Positions 34,643 to 43,245 of a stretch of DNA of 64,000 bases are shown here, one piece after another. The stretch is from Akkermansia sp. (lineage in GTDB: Bacteria; Verrucomicrobiota; Verrucomicrobiia; Verrucomicrobiales; Akkermansiaceae): positions 1 to 64,000 of the forward strand of contig JAGBDZ010000094.1 in NCBI GenBank assembly GCA_017937215.1, read 5' to 3'. Position 1 is the stretch's first letter, and each line of letters starts with the position of its first letter. Under the pieces are notes generated by a model. The model saw nothing but the letters and a program-made list of their open reading frames with translations, did not search any database and was not told the DNA's origin. A program made the position numbers and the translations under genes.

Positions 34643-34704
34643 GGGAATCGAACCCATATCTGCCCTTTAGGAGAGGGCCGTTCTATCCATTGAACTACGG
34701 GGCC
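34633..34704 (-). tRNA. tRNA-Arg (anticodon CCU)
   Basis: On the minus strand a 72-nt cloverleaf can be drawn: acceptor GGCCCCG/CGGGGCT with a G-U first pair, D-arm, anticodon arm GCCCT-CTCCTAA-AGGGC with anticodon CCU, and T-arm with loop TTCGATT. No encoded CCA. Its 3' end faces the integrase gene, and its last ten positions recur at 29097-29106. Reads AGG codons. Confidence 0.95.
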
Positions 34705-34728
34705 GGGTCTGTGTGAAAGTCTTTATTG

Positions 34729-35553
34729 TCAAGCCTTGAAAGCCGAGCGAACCTCCTGCAGCTGGTCTGCATCCAGCGCAGGCTGCAGCTCAGGCAGCAT
34801 GCGGGCGAAATACTCCGCCGGGGTCCAGCCATGCAGCGGTTGCGGCGTGGGCTTCTCAAAAGCCCAGGTAGGGATAGGCAGCGCCAGGTCCAGCACAACC
34901 GGAGAAAGCGGAGCCATGCGGCAGAGAGCATCGGCAGCTTCCTGCGCCAGTGAGGGGTATGCTTCCAGCGCACGAAGCACAAAGGTGCAGCTCAGGCGAT
35001 TCGGCGTGGTTTCCAGCGTATCAAGCAGCTCCTCCATTCGCTCATCCGGGAGCTCGAAGAGCGGCTGCAGCAGCGGCAGCACGCGCATATCGGCCAGGCT
35101 GAGCACGGCATCCAGCAGTGTGGTGGGGGTGAACTCGTCGCGCACAAGGCGGTTCACGAGTTCCTGCACACCAGCCAGGTGTTCGGTGGGGCCGGGCTGC
35201 GCCAGGGTTACCACATAGGTGGCAGCCTTGCGGCTCAGTGCTTCATCCGGTTCATTGGTGGCATAGGGGATAAGAGATTTCCACCCCTCGCCCTTGCGAC
35301 CGGTAATGAAGCGGGAAAGCTGGATAAGGCTGCTCTTGCGGGCTGCAACGCTGGTTTTGGATGCAAAGATATCGTAGATATCGAAGTTTTCCTCCAGCTT
35401 CTCCTCGTCGTTGCTGGCCATGAGGCCACAGGCCATCATGGTGAGCGGCCACTGATCAGTGCCGATTTCGTGCACGCGCACCGGGTCGTGAGCCATGGCG
35501 GCCAAGCGCTCCAGCTCAGAAAGACCGGTGAAGTTATCCTGGTAAAGGCCCAT
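34729..35553 (-). CDS. Helical-repeat-like hypothetical protein
   Basis: 274 residues, soluble, without signal peptide. Repeated Leu/Ala helical pairs (such as LLDAVLSLADMRVLPLLQPL and LSCTFVLRALEAYPSLAQEA) give it a HEAT/ARM-like look, but no family is certain. It is the last gene of a minus-strand set with a YfgM-like gene, metF and a membrane protein, starting 14 bp after the YfgM-like stop. Function unknown. Confidence 0.7.
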   Translation of the reverse strand: MGLYQDNFTGLSELERLAAMAHDPVRVHEIGTDQWPLTMMACGLMASNDEEKLEENFDIYDIFASKTSVAARKSSLIQLSRFITGRKGEGWKSLIPYATNEPDEALSRKAATYVVTLAQPGPTEHLAGVQELVNRLVRDEFTPTTLLDAVLSLADMRVLPLLQPLFELPDERMEELLDTLETTPNRLSCTFVLRALEAYPSLAQEAADALCRMAPLSPVVLDLALPIPTWAFEKPTPQPLHGWTPAEYFARMLPELQPALDADQLQEVRSAFKA

Positions 35554-35567
35554 GGTTCAGGAAATTA

Positions 35568-36383
35568 TCAGAAACCGGGGTTGAATTCGGTGCCACCTAC
35601 CGCGGGGGCCTCGCCAAAGGGATTGCCCAGCGGGTTTTCGCCCTGCTGAGGCTGGGGTGCAGGCTCCACCGGCGTGGGGGCATCCACATCAAGCAGGGTG
35701 AGACGCATATCCACCGTCTTGTCTGCCACAAGGGCGCTGGTGGGGCACTTGGCCTTACACTGTTCATACCAATTGCGGGCGGCATCGTTCTCGCCCTTGG
35801 CTTTGGCAAGGTCGCCCAGCATGAGGTAAGCCAGTGCGGAATAGGGATTGGCTTCCATCTGGGTGATGCGGGTCCAGGTGGGGGCAGAGTCTTTGCCCTG
35901 CTGCAACTCATAGGTGGCCAGAGCCGCCAGAGCACGGGCACGCAGCGGTACCGGAGCGGAGCTGGCGGCAGCCTTCTCCAGGGCAGCCACACCGGCCTCA
36001 TCGCCCTTAGCCAAGAGGGAAAGGCCACTCAGGAGGTCCGCCGTGACAGCAGAGGGAGTATTGGCGAAATCCTGCTTCAGCGTATCAAGAGCGGCGGTAT
36101 CGTACTCATCGGCGCTGGCAATACCCTCGCCAGGGGCGGTAATCTTCATGGCCTGCACCACCTGGGCTGCCGCCTCGTGGCGCATGTCGTTGCGGTGAGA
36201 GAAGAACGCAATCACACCACCGGCCACAACGCCGAGGGTAATGCCGCCCCACATCAGCTTCTTGTAGTGAGCATTCAGGAACTGCTCATGCCTGGACGGG
36301 CCGATGGCAATTTCACCAATGGCCTTGATTTCCTCCGGAGAGAGCGGCAGGGTATCCTCGTTCGTCTTGCTGTTGGTATCCAT
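35568..36383 (-). CDS. YfgM-like TPR membrane protein
   Basis: 271 residues. A 45-residue cytoplasmic N-terminus (SPEEIKAIGEIAIGPSRHEQ), one membrane helix at about 46-63 (GGITLGVVAGGVIAFF) and a TPR-type helical domain to about residue 215, then a Pro/Gln/Gly-rich tail. This is the layout of YfgM (ancillary SecYEG subunit, periplasmic chaperone network). Family assignment is by architecture, not by a diagnostic motif. It starts 11 bp after the metF stop. Confidence 0.65.
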   Translation of the reverse strand: MDTNSKTNEDTLPLSPEEIKAIGEIAIGPSRHEQFLNAHYKKLMWGGITLGVVAGGVIAFFSHRNDMRHEAAAQVVQAMKITAPGEGIASADEYDTAALDTLKQDFANTPSAVTADLLSGLSLLAKGDEAGVAALEKAAASSAPVPLRARALAALATYELQQGKDSAPTWTRITQMEANPYSALAYLMLGDLAKAKGENDAARNWYEQCKAKCPTSALVADKTVDMRLTLLDVDAPTPVEPAPQPQQGENPLGNPFGEAPAVGGTEFNPGF

Positions 36384-36394
36384 AATACGGTGTT

Positions 36395-37318
36395 TTATCT
36401 GTAAACTTTGTTGAGCGAGCGTACTCGTTCGAGGTCAAAATAGTTATTAAAGCCCAGGTTGTGGTAAATTTCCAGCGTGGCCTTGGATTTATTGAGCGTA
36501 TAGAAGTGGATGCCATCCACATCGGCATCGAGCAGCTCGCTGCACTGGTTGCTGGCATAGTTGATGCCGATTCGCTCAATGGAGGCCTTGTCGCCACCGG
36601 CGCGAAGCATGGCCTTGAGCAGGCGGGCGGGGAAATTAGTACCAGCGGAGAGGTCAGCCATGCGATTCATGCTGGAAATGGAAGTAACTGGCATGATGCC
36701 GGCAATAATGGGCACGTTGATATCCATGATGCGGCAGCGGTCACGGAAATCAAAGAAAGCGTGGTTATCGAAGAAGAGTTGCGTGCAGATGTAGTCAGCA
36801 CCCTCATCCATCTTGGCTTTCAGATAATCCATTTCCTTGAGGCGATTGCGGGAATCGGGGTGCCCCTCGGCAAAGCCGGCTACACCGATGGAAAGACGGT
36901 AAGGGAGATTCTGGCGTTCCTCCCAGGCGCGGATAAAACGCACCAGGTCGGCCGCGTGGCGGAAAGCATCCTTGGAGGGGTCGTAGGGCTGGTTGCGTGG
37001 CGGGTCTCCACGCAAGGCCATAACGGCTCGAGCGCCGGCGCTGATGTAGCCGTGCAGGATTTCCTCAATCTCCGCCTCAGTATGCCCCACGCAGGTAAGG
37101 TGCGGCACCGTGGGGATACCGCGGCTCTGCATATCATGCACCACGGCGCGGGTCAGCCCACGGGAACTGCCACCGGCGCCGTAGGTCACACTCACAAAGC
37201 TGGGATTAAATTCCTGAAGCTTGACCACCGTTTCCAGCAACGAGGCGGCTCCCTCCGGGGTTTTGGGAGGGAAGAACTCAAATGAGAAACTGGGTGTGCG
37301 GTCAAATAAGGCGCTCAT
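36395..37318 (-). CDS. metF: 5,10-methylenetetrahydrofolate reductase
   Basis: 307 residues from the ATG giving MSALFDRTPSFSFEFFPPKT, the standard MetF opening. The catalytic Glu lies in FEFFPPK, the FAD-binding region in VTYGAGGSSR and VPHLTCVG, and the LRGDPP motif is present. It makes 5-methyl-THF for methionine synthesis. An upstream in-frame start (37342) is less likely because it adds eight residues before the conserved N-terminus. No riboswitch is visible upstream. Lies between a membrane protein of unknown function and the YfgM-like gene. Confidence 0.95.
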   Translation of the reverse strand: MSALFDRTPSFSFEFFPPKTPEGAASLLETVVKLQEFNPSFVSVTYGAGGSSRGLTRAVVHDMQSRGIPTVPHLTCVGHTEAEIEEILHGYISAGARAVMALRGDPPRNQPYDPSKDAFRHAADLVRFIRAWEERQNLPYRLSIGVAGFAEGHPDSRNRLKEMDYLKAKMDEGADYICTQLFFDNHAFFDFRDRCRIMDINVPIIAGIMPVTSISSMNRMADLSAGTNFPARLLKAMLRAGGDKASIERIGINYASNQCSELLDADVDGIHFYTLNKSKATLEIYHNLGFNNYFDLERVRSLNKVYR

Positions 37319-37353
37319 AGTAATATGGTAGAAAAGGGACAAGCCCCGGCATA

Positions 37354-38085
37354 TCAGGGAACCGGGGTAAGAATGGCCTCAATCTCAGGCATAGGCTGAG
37401 GCTCTTCCGCAGGGGTGGTGGGTGGTGTGTAGCTTTCCAGACGCAGGTCGCGACTGCTCAGGAACGGAGACACAATCACCTGGTCGCCGGGGCGGGGCTT
37501 GCAGTTTTCCTCGGCCACCGGGTCTTTCACGCCGCCGAAATTAGCCTGTTTCAGAGCTGCCGTGAACTGGCCTGATTCCTCATCCTTGCCATCAACCGTA
37601 GCCTCGCAAACGATATAATCATCGCGACGAACGGCAATGAGCAGGCCTTCGTTCACCGGCATGGAGCCATCCGCCTTGAACAGCAGCACCGCGCAATCTT
37701 CCAGATACGCGGTAACCGCTCCCAGGGGGGCCGGCTTGGCGGCATCCTCCGCGGCGGTGGCGGCCTCCTCAATTTCCTGACGACGCTTGGCGGAAGCAAT
37801 CACGCTGCTTTCCTCAGCGGCGGTCAGGTCGGCCTCGTTTTTCTTGGCCTCTTCCTCCGCAGCGGCGCGGGCAGCAGCTACCTCAGGGGCGTCCACCTCG
37901 GCACCGAGGCGGGCCATGCGGGCATCGTGTTCCATCTGCCGCTTCTCGTACTCATTGATTTTAAGCTGCGTCTGATACATCTGGTACTGATCCTGGCGAG
38001 CAGGCAGCAGCACGGTGAATGCATAGAACATAAGCCCTACTGTGAGAATCAGGAGCACAAGAATGGTAGCACGAAAGCCGTTCAT
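37354..38085 (-). CDS. Membrane-anchored coiled-coil protein, unknown function
   Basis: 243 residues from the ATG at 38085. A transmembrane helix (about 6-28, ILVLLILTVGLMFYAFTVLL) is followed by a long charged coiled coil (about 30-110) and a beta-rich C-terminal part. No known family. Start chosen because a TTGAAT/TATACT promoter ends 7 nt upstream, placing longer in-frame starts inside the promoter. Heads the metF transcript. Confidence 0.7.
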   Translation of the reverse strand: MNGFRATILVLLILTVGLMFYAFTVLLPARQDQYQMYQTQLKINEYEKRQMEHDARMARLGAEVDAPEVAAARAAAEEEAKKNEADLTAAEESSVIASAKRRQEIEEAATAAEDAAKPAPLGAVTAYLEDCAVLLFKADGSMPVNEGLLIAVRRDDYIVCEATVDGKDEESGQFTAALKQANFGGVKDPVAEENCKPRPGDQVIVSPFLSSRDLRLESYTPPTTPAEEPQPMPEIEAILTPVP

Positions 38086-38092
38086 GCGGGCA

Positions 38093-38120
38093 AGTATAGC
38101 AAAAACAGTTTCGGATTCAA
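38093..38120 (-). promoter_or_regulatory. Promoter upstream of the coiled-coil protein and metF
   Basis: Minus strand TTGAAT (38115-38120), 16-nt spacer, TATACT (38093-38098), seven bases to the ATG at 38085. Confidence 0.65.
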
Positions 38121-38175
38121 GCAAAGAATCTGTCACAAATTCTCACTGTTTTTGGCATACAGCCTTGATTTCTGC

Positions 38176-38204
38176 TTGCAAGTTGGCAGCGGGCGGGATA
38201 TAAA
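38176..38204 (+). promoter_or_regulatory. pgsA promoter
   Basis: TTGCAA (38176-38181), 17-nt spacer, TATAAA (38199-38204), with an AGGTG ribosome-site-like stretch before the ATG at 38217. Confidence 0.65.
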
Positions 38205-38216
38205 ACAGGTGATACA

Positions 38217-38843
38217 ATGTTGAATCTGCCAAATACCATTACGCTTTCCCGCATCATCCTCGTCATTATCTACACGATAGCACTGGCGATAGATGGCAGC
38301 GTCTCCCCCTATATCAACGAAGTGACCGGAGGCTGGTTCCAGCCAATTTCCGTGACGGCCTGTGTGGCTCTCTGGGCTTTTGTTGTGGCCGCCATCACTG
38401 ATTTCTTCGATGGCTACCTGGCCCGCAAGTATAATCTGGTCACGAGCTTCGGCAAGCTGATAGACCCGCTGGCCGATAAAATTCTGGTGAGCGCCGCTTT
38501 TATTTATCTCACGGCAGTGGGCATTTGTCCATTCTGGGTATCCATCGTCATCATTTTCCGCGAGTTCCTGGTGACAGGACTGCGCCAGCTGGCGGTGGCG
38601 AAAGGCGTAGTGATTGCCGCGGACCGACTGGGCAAGTGGAAGACCACAGCCCAGCTGACTTACTGTATTGCATGCATGGCTCAGCTTGCCTATGGCGGCA
38701 ACCTGTTTGAACCGCTGCGCTCGCTGAGCATTGGCGAGACCGGCTGGTGGTTCCGCGAAATTGCCCTGTGGCTCAGCGTGATTCTCACCCTCTGGAGCGG
38801 CGCCAATTACTGCATTCACAGCCGCCACCTGCTGCGCGACTGA
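38217..38843 (+). CDS. pgsA: CDP-diacylglycerol-glycerol-3-phosphate 3-phosphatidyltransferase
   Basis: 208 residues with several membrane helices. The CDP-alcohol phosphotransferase motif DGxxAR(x8)GxxxDxxxD reads DGYLARKYNLVTSFGKLIDP followed by LAD. Catalyses the committed step to phosphatidylglycerol in the inner membrane. Slightly longer than E. coli PgsA (182), with an insertion after the first helix. A lipoprotein gene follows 32 bp downstream. Confidence 0.92.
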   Translation: MLNLPNTITLSRIILVIIYTIALAIDGSVSPYINEVTGGWFQPISVTACVALWAFVVAAITDFFDGYLARKYNLVTSFGKLIDPLADKILVSAAFIYLTAVGICPFWVSIVIIFREFLVTGLRQLAVAKGVVIAADRLGKWKTTAQLTYCIACMAQLAYGGNLFEPLRSLSIGETGWWFREIALWLSVILTLWSGANYCIHSRHLLRD

Positions 38844-38875
38844 ATTATCCATTTCCCCTCCCACGGATTCATACC

Positions 38876-39457
38876 ATGAACAAAGTATTTCTCACCCTCT
38901 GCCTTGCCACCGGCGCCCTGGTGCTGGGCAGCTGCCAGCAAAAGCAGTACAAAGCCTATTTCCTGACCGAGTCGTCCAACCCGGAGGCCGGTGCGGCTTT
39001 CAACGTGCGCTACAACGGCCGCATGTATAACCGCATGCCCATCATGAGCCTGAAGCACTTTGAAAAGTTCAAGTCCTTCATGGCCGATGATGGTTCGTAC
39101 GGCGCGGTGCTCTACACGCCGAAAGAATATCGCATGCGTCTGTACACCGAAACGCAGCAGAACATCGGCAAGCACATTCTGCCGGTCATCGATGGTCTGG
39201 CATTTGAGCCCATGGAGATTGACTGCGGCATTTCCGATGGTCAGCTCATCATCTGGGGCGGTCTGAACGGCTACGACCTCAGACGAATCAGCGAAACACT
39301 CGAACCCGTTGACCCGGAAATGGAGGAGAAGCGCTATCTGGATGATGACCCGCGACCGAAGCCTGAGCTGCCCAAGGAAGCCGCCCCTCAGAAGGATGAG
39401 CACGGCCGCATCATTCCCGAATTGTACTCCTCTGCTACCCGTAAGAAGAAGCAGTGA
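38876..39457 (+). CDS. Predicted lipoprotein of unknown function
   Basis: 193 residues from the ATG at 38876, with signal peptide and lipobox LGSC (MNKVFLTLCLATGALVLG then SC). The mature part is mixed alpha/beta and ends in a Pro/Glu/Lys-rich tail. No family recognised. Its stop overlaps the GTG start of the M23 peptidase gene, so it is translationally coupled to a cell-wall hydrolase-like protein and may be its partner (inference). Confidence 0.7.
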   Translation: MNKVFLTLCLATGALVLGSCQQKQYKAYFLTESSNPEAGAAFNVRYNGRMYNRMPIMSLKHFEKFKSFMADDGSYGAVLYTPKEYRMRLYTETQQNIGKHILPVIDGLAFEPMEIDCGISDGQLIIWGGLNGYDLRRISETLEPVDPEMEEKRYLDDDPRPKPELPKEAAPQKDEHGRIIPELYSSATRKKKQ

Positions 39458-40515
39458 AGTTTCCCCGGCTCATAGCTACGCTTGCCCTGCTCTGCGCTGC
39501 CGCCTGGGCCCAGCCGCAGGACCTGGTATTCCGTCTGCCCACGGATAACAATACCCTCTTCACCACAGGGGGAGACGATTATTACGTGTACGTAGACCGC
39601 GTGTTCGAAGGGGTGAAATCCCAGCCCTGGCAAGCCGGGACCTACGGCATGGTGCGCAATCCTTTCCGCCCCAGCCCGGGTGCGGAGGTGATGTACAGCC
39701 GTTTCCACGAAGGCATCGATGTGAAGCCCATTTATCGCGACGCCCGGGGCGAACCGCAGGATGACGTGCGCCCCATCGCCCCCGGAAAAGTCGTGCACGC
39801 CAGCAGCAATCCTCGACACAGCAACTACGGTCGCTACGTGGTCGTGGCTCACCAGGTGCCCGAAGGCACCATCTACTCCCTGTACGCCCACCTGGCCTCG
39901 GTGACATGCAGCGTCGGCCAGCGTGTCGGCACCGGCAACACTCTGGGCAGACTGGGCTATAGCGGCGTGGGGCTCAACAAGACCCGCGCACACCTCCATC
40001 TGGAAATCGGGCTCATGATCAACAGCCGCTTTGCGGATTTTTACATGGGGGAAAACAAGCATGGTCATTTCAATGGCTTGAACCTGACCGGTTTTAATCC
40101 TACCGATGTGCTCAAGGCCTGCAAAGATGGTGCACCATTCTCACTCAAGGCCTACTTTGCCACACTGAAAGAACATTATCGCGTGGCAGTTCCCTGCGTG
40201 GGCACCATGGATATCATGCGCCGGCATCCTTTCCTGTACAAGGGCGACCGCCAGTCCCACGCCCGCCCTCGCTCTCTTGAAATGGCTTTCACTGCTGAAG
40301 GTGTGCCTATCGGCATCTACCCATCCGATAGAGAAGTGCACACGCCTCACATCGTTTCCTGCCGGCCCATGCCCACCGTGCAGCAGAACTGCACGGTGAA
40401 CCGGGTCAAGCACGACAGCCGCCGCGCAGCACTCACTCGCTCCGGGCTTGGTTACATAACCCAGTTCCTGTGGCTGGAGGGTCAATACCCGCCCGGAGCT
40501 GATTCTGAACCCTGA
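39454..40515 (+). CDS. Secreted M23-family (LytM-like) metallopeptidase domain protein
   Basis: 353 residues, GTG start overlapping the upstream stop. Signal peptide MKFPRLIATLALLCAAAWAQ. The M23 zinc site is visible as FHEGIDV (HxxxD), YAHL and HLHLEIG, so the enzyme looks catalytically competent. An additional region of about 140 residues follows the peptidase core with no recognised fold. Likely cleaves peptidoglycan cross-links or activates amidases in the periplasm. Confidence 0.85.
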   Translation: MKFPRLIATLALLCAAAWAQPQDLVFRLPTDNNTLFTTGGDDYYVYVDRVFEGVKSQPWQAGTYGMVRNPFRPSPGAEVMYSRFHEGIDVKPIYRDARGEPQDDVRPIAPGKVVHASSNPRHSNYGRYVVVAHQVPEGTIYSLYAHLASVTCSVGQRVGTGNTLGRLGYSGVGLNKTRAHLHLEIGLMINSRFADFYMGENKHGHFNGLNLTGFNPTDVLKACKDGAPFSLKAYFATLKEHYRVAVPCVGTMDIMRRHPFLYKGDRQSHARPRSLEMAFTAEGVPIGIYPSDREVHTPHIVSCRPMPTVQQNCTVNRVKHDSRRAALTRSGLGYITQFLWLEGQYPPGADSEP

Positions 40516-40539
40516 TTTTTTTTTACTTTTCCACTGCAC

Positions 40540-43002
40540 ATGAAGCCAACCTCTCTCCTTCTATTAGCACTGCTGGCCGGCACCACAGCGATGGCGGACA
40601 CTCAGCAAGCTGAAACGCTGCTGCGAGATGGACGCGCAGCCGATGCGCTGGATGCGCTGCATGGATTCGACACGCCGGAAGCTGCGTTCTGGCGTGGGCG
40701 CGCACTCATTGAGCTGGGGCGGCTGCAGGAAGCCAGTGAAGCTCTGCAACAAGTCCCGACAGAGCATACGCTGTACCCCTATGCGGCCAAAGGTCTCCTG
40801 TATTGTGCCTGGAAGAGCAACCGCGTGGACTTTGCTGTGGTGGCCACCCCCATGGTGACGAGCGATAACAAAGAAATCGCAACACTGGCCACAGCCGCCC
40901 TGGCAGAGCACTGGCTGCGCCAGCCCAACAGCCAGGATAATTCAGCTCTGGAGCGTCTCCGCCAACTGGCCAAGGAGCAGCCGAAACTGCAATCTCTGCT
41001 CCGTCTGCTGGAAATCGACAATCTGCGCAACAGCGGTGATTTTGAAAAAGCCATAGCACAATGCAAGGCAATGGAGGCAGACCGCAGTCTGCCGCTTCTC
41101 ATGCGCCAGCGTGCTCGCCTTTCCCTTTCGGCAGTGTACTATGCGAAGGAAGCAGCCGAAGCTAAAGATACAACGCCTCCGGCGGATGATGATGAGGAGG
41201 AGGAGACGTCTGCCGGCATGCAGGGAAATGAAGACCAGATTGTTTCAACATATGACGATGGCAAGGGCGAAGAGACGCTGTTGCATTTCATCTCGTCTAA
41301 CCCGGATTCTCCGCTGCTGGAAGAAGCATTCCAGCGGCTGCATGAGAACGGAGCTTTCCGCACCAGTGAATATGCAGGCCTCAAATTAAAAGAGTGGATG
41401 GCAGAACCGTTGAAATCCCGCAGAGCCGCGCTGGCCCTGTTAATTCAGCAGCATCTGCAAACACCGGAAGGAGCTCACGAGATTCCCCTGGATGTCTCCT
41501 ATGCCAACAATGCCGCAGCCACCTGCCCCCACGAGCCGGCAACCCGCACTATTCTGCTGGAGCAGACACGTTGGTTTCTGGAGCGTGGCCAGACCCACGA
41601 AGCCCTGTTGTACCTGGGCATGATTCAGGGAGACGATGCCATCAAACAATTCTACGAAAACCAGCTGCACAATCCGGAAGCAGAGTCTACCGGCCGCAAT
41701 TACCTTGCGTGTGCAAGAGAAGCCTCTGAAACCCTGCGACCCGCCGCGCTGACCAACGCTCTCATCTGCGCTCTGAAAGCTGGCGATTATGCCACTCAGG
41801 AAGCAGTTTTCAACATGCCCGATATCTCCGCAAAACTGCACTACGAGCTGCTACTGGCGCGTGTTGCCTATTGGCTGGATAAGGATGCAGCCAAGGCCCA
41901 GGCAGATATCGACACGCTGCGCAGCCTTCCGGCACCGGACCAGCAGCTGCAGGCAGACCTGGAGATGGACCAGGCATACCTGCACCTGCAGCGCGACCCG
42001 GCCACTACTCGTGAACTTCTTCACAAGAGCACCATCAATGAGCACCTGACTGAGCTGAGCGATGAAAGACAGCTGCGTTTCTTCGCCCTGCAGGAGGAGG
42101 CGCTGAAACGCATTTCCGGTACCGAGGGAGGAATCAACGCCACGCAGGAAGCCATTGATATGATTCAACAAGCGGCCAGCAAGGTCCGCTCGCACAAGGT
42201 GGTTTCCATATTAACCCTGCATCTGGCCAGTCTTCAATCCTCGCTTGGTCAGCACACGGCAGCACTGAACACGCTCAACATGCTGCTGCGCAAGTATCCC
42301 AAGAGCGACTTTGCCGACCGCGTACGGTACATGGCCGCACGCGAATCTGAATTCATTGCCACTCAGGATTCGCTGAAGCGGGCGGCTGAGCTGTATGCGC
42401 GCTGCGCCTCCCGCAGCGAAGAACTGCGCATCAAGGCTGCAATTCGCCACGCCGCGGTGATGCTTCGTCTGGGTAATTACGAAGAATCCGAACACATCCT
42501 GGTACGGCTGCTGCGACAGGAGACGAACATGCGCGCCGAGGACAAGGTTCTGGCCCACGCTGTGCTGGCCAATAACAAGGCACTACAAGGCACGGCGGAA
42601 GGACGAGCGGAAGCCATCGACATCGTGGGGAAATCACTGGCAGATACTACCCTGCCCGACTGGTGGCGCAGCCGCGCCCTGCTGCACCACGCAACTCTCT
42701 GTTCCCGCGATGGCCGGAGCGAGGATGCGCTCCGCGACTACGAGGAAGTACTGAACATGAAACCGGCTGCAGGAGATTTCCCCACCAAAGCAGACTGGCA
42801 CATTCTGTACAGTGCCGGCTCCGGGGCTGTGATGCAGCTGCTTTACCTGAAACGCTACGCCGAGGCCGCCGATAAGGCAGAACAGATAGCCAACTGGAAC
42901 GCTGAAAAGGCAGATTCTGCCAAACGCAAGCAATTCAGCGACTGGGCACAGTTCATCCGCCAGACCAATTTCGTCAACACGGTGGATGGGCTGCCCTTCT
43001 GA
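40540..43002 (+). CDS. Large secreted TPR-like repeat protein
   Basis: 820 residues with a signal peptide (MKPTSLLLLALLAGTTAMAD). The whole mature part is a chain of helix pairs of TPR type (for example LLRDGRAADALDALHGFDTP near the N-terminus and HTAALNTLNMLLRKYPKSDF near residue 580), interrupted by an acidic stretch DDDEEEE near residue 215. Resembles tol-pal YbgF or outer-membrane assembly scaffolds in general look only. Its stop codon lies inside one copy of a 13-bp direct repeat created by the adjacent mobile element. Function unknown. Confidence 0.75.
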   Translation: MKPTSLLLLALLAGTTAMADTQQAETLLRDGRAADALDALHGFDTPEAAFWRGRALIELGRLQEASEALQQVPTEHTLYPYAAKGLLYCAWKSNRVDFAVVATPMVTSDNKEIATLATAALAEHWLRQPNSQDNSALERLRQLAKEQPKLQSLLRLLEIDNLRNSGDFEKAIAQCKAMEADRSLPLLMRQRARLSLSAVYYAKEAAEAKDTTPPADDDEEEETSAGMQGNEDQIVSTYDDGKGEETLLHFISSNPDSPLLEEAFQRLHENGAFRTSEYAGLKLKEWMAEPLKSRRAALALLIQQHLQTPEGAHEIPLDVSYANNAAATCPHEPATRTILLEQTRWFLERGQTHEALLYLGMIQGDDAIKQFYENQLHNPEAESTGRNYLACAREASETLRPAALTNALICALKAGDYATQEAVFNMPDISAKLHYELLLARVAYWLDKDAAKAQADIDTLRSLPAPDQQLQADLEMDQAYLHLQRDPATTRELLHKSTINEHLTELSDERQLRFFALQEEALKRISGTEGGINATQEAIDMIQQAASKVRSHKVVSILTLHLASLQSSLGQHTAALNTLNMLLRKYPKSDFADRVRYMAARESEFIATQDSLKRAAELYARCASRSEELRIKAAIRHAAVMLRLGNYEESEHILVRLLRQETNMRAEDKVLAHAVLANNKALQGTAEGRAEAIDIVGKSLADTTLPDWWRSRALLHHATLCSRDGRSEDALRDYEEVLNMKPAAGDFPTKADWHILYSAGSGAVMQLLYLKRYAEAADKAEQIANWNAEKADSAKRKQFSDWAQFIRQTNFVNTVDGLPF

Positions 43003-43239
43003 CCCACACGTGTCCCAAAGATTTTGTAGAGAATAGAAATATCAGCAACATTTTGGAAGAAGCCCCCCCTCTGCTCAATAAATTGATGTTTATCGTTATC
43101 GGAGCACGGGACTTCAGTCCCGAAATCACGGTGCATTTAATCGGGACTAAAGTCCCGTGCTTCGACAAAGTTCCACCCCCGCCAAATTCCCATTTATCAA
43201 GCTCCGTACTCAAACTTTGGGACACATGCCCTTCTGACC
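42992..43239. mobile_element. MITE-like element copy 1 with target-site duplication
   Basis: The element (43005-43226, 222 bp) has imperfect terminal inverted repeats: GTGTCCCAAAG at 43010-43020 and CTTTGGGACAC at 43215-43225. It is bracketed by a perfect 13-bp direct repeat TGCCCTTCTGACC at 42992-43004 and 43227-43239. Inside are large palindromes, with arms 43104-43123 and 43141-43160 (GCACGGGACTTCAGTCCCGA type). No coding capacity. The left 84 bp recur inverted at 47921-48004. It sits between two convergent genes; without it their stop codons would be about 10 bp apart. Confidence 0.8.
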
Positions 43240-43245
43240 GGTATT

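Noticed and set aside
37319-37353. SAM or other riboswitch before metF
   Set aside because: The gap to the upstream gene is only about 35 bp and shows no conserved aptamer elements.
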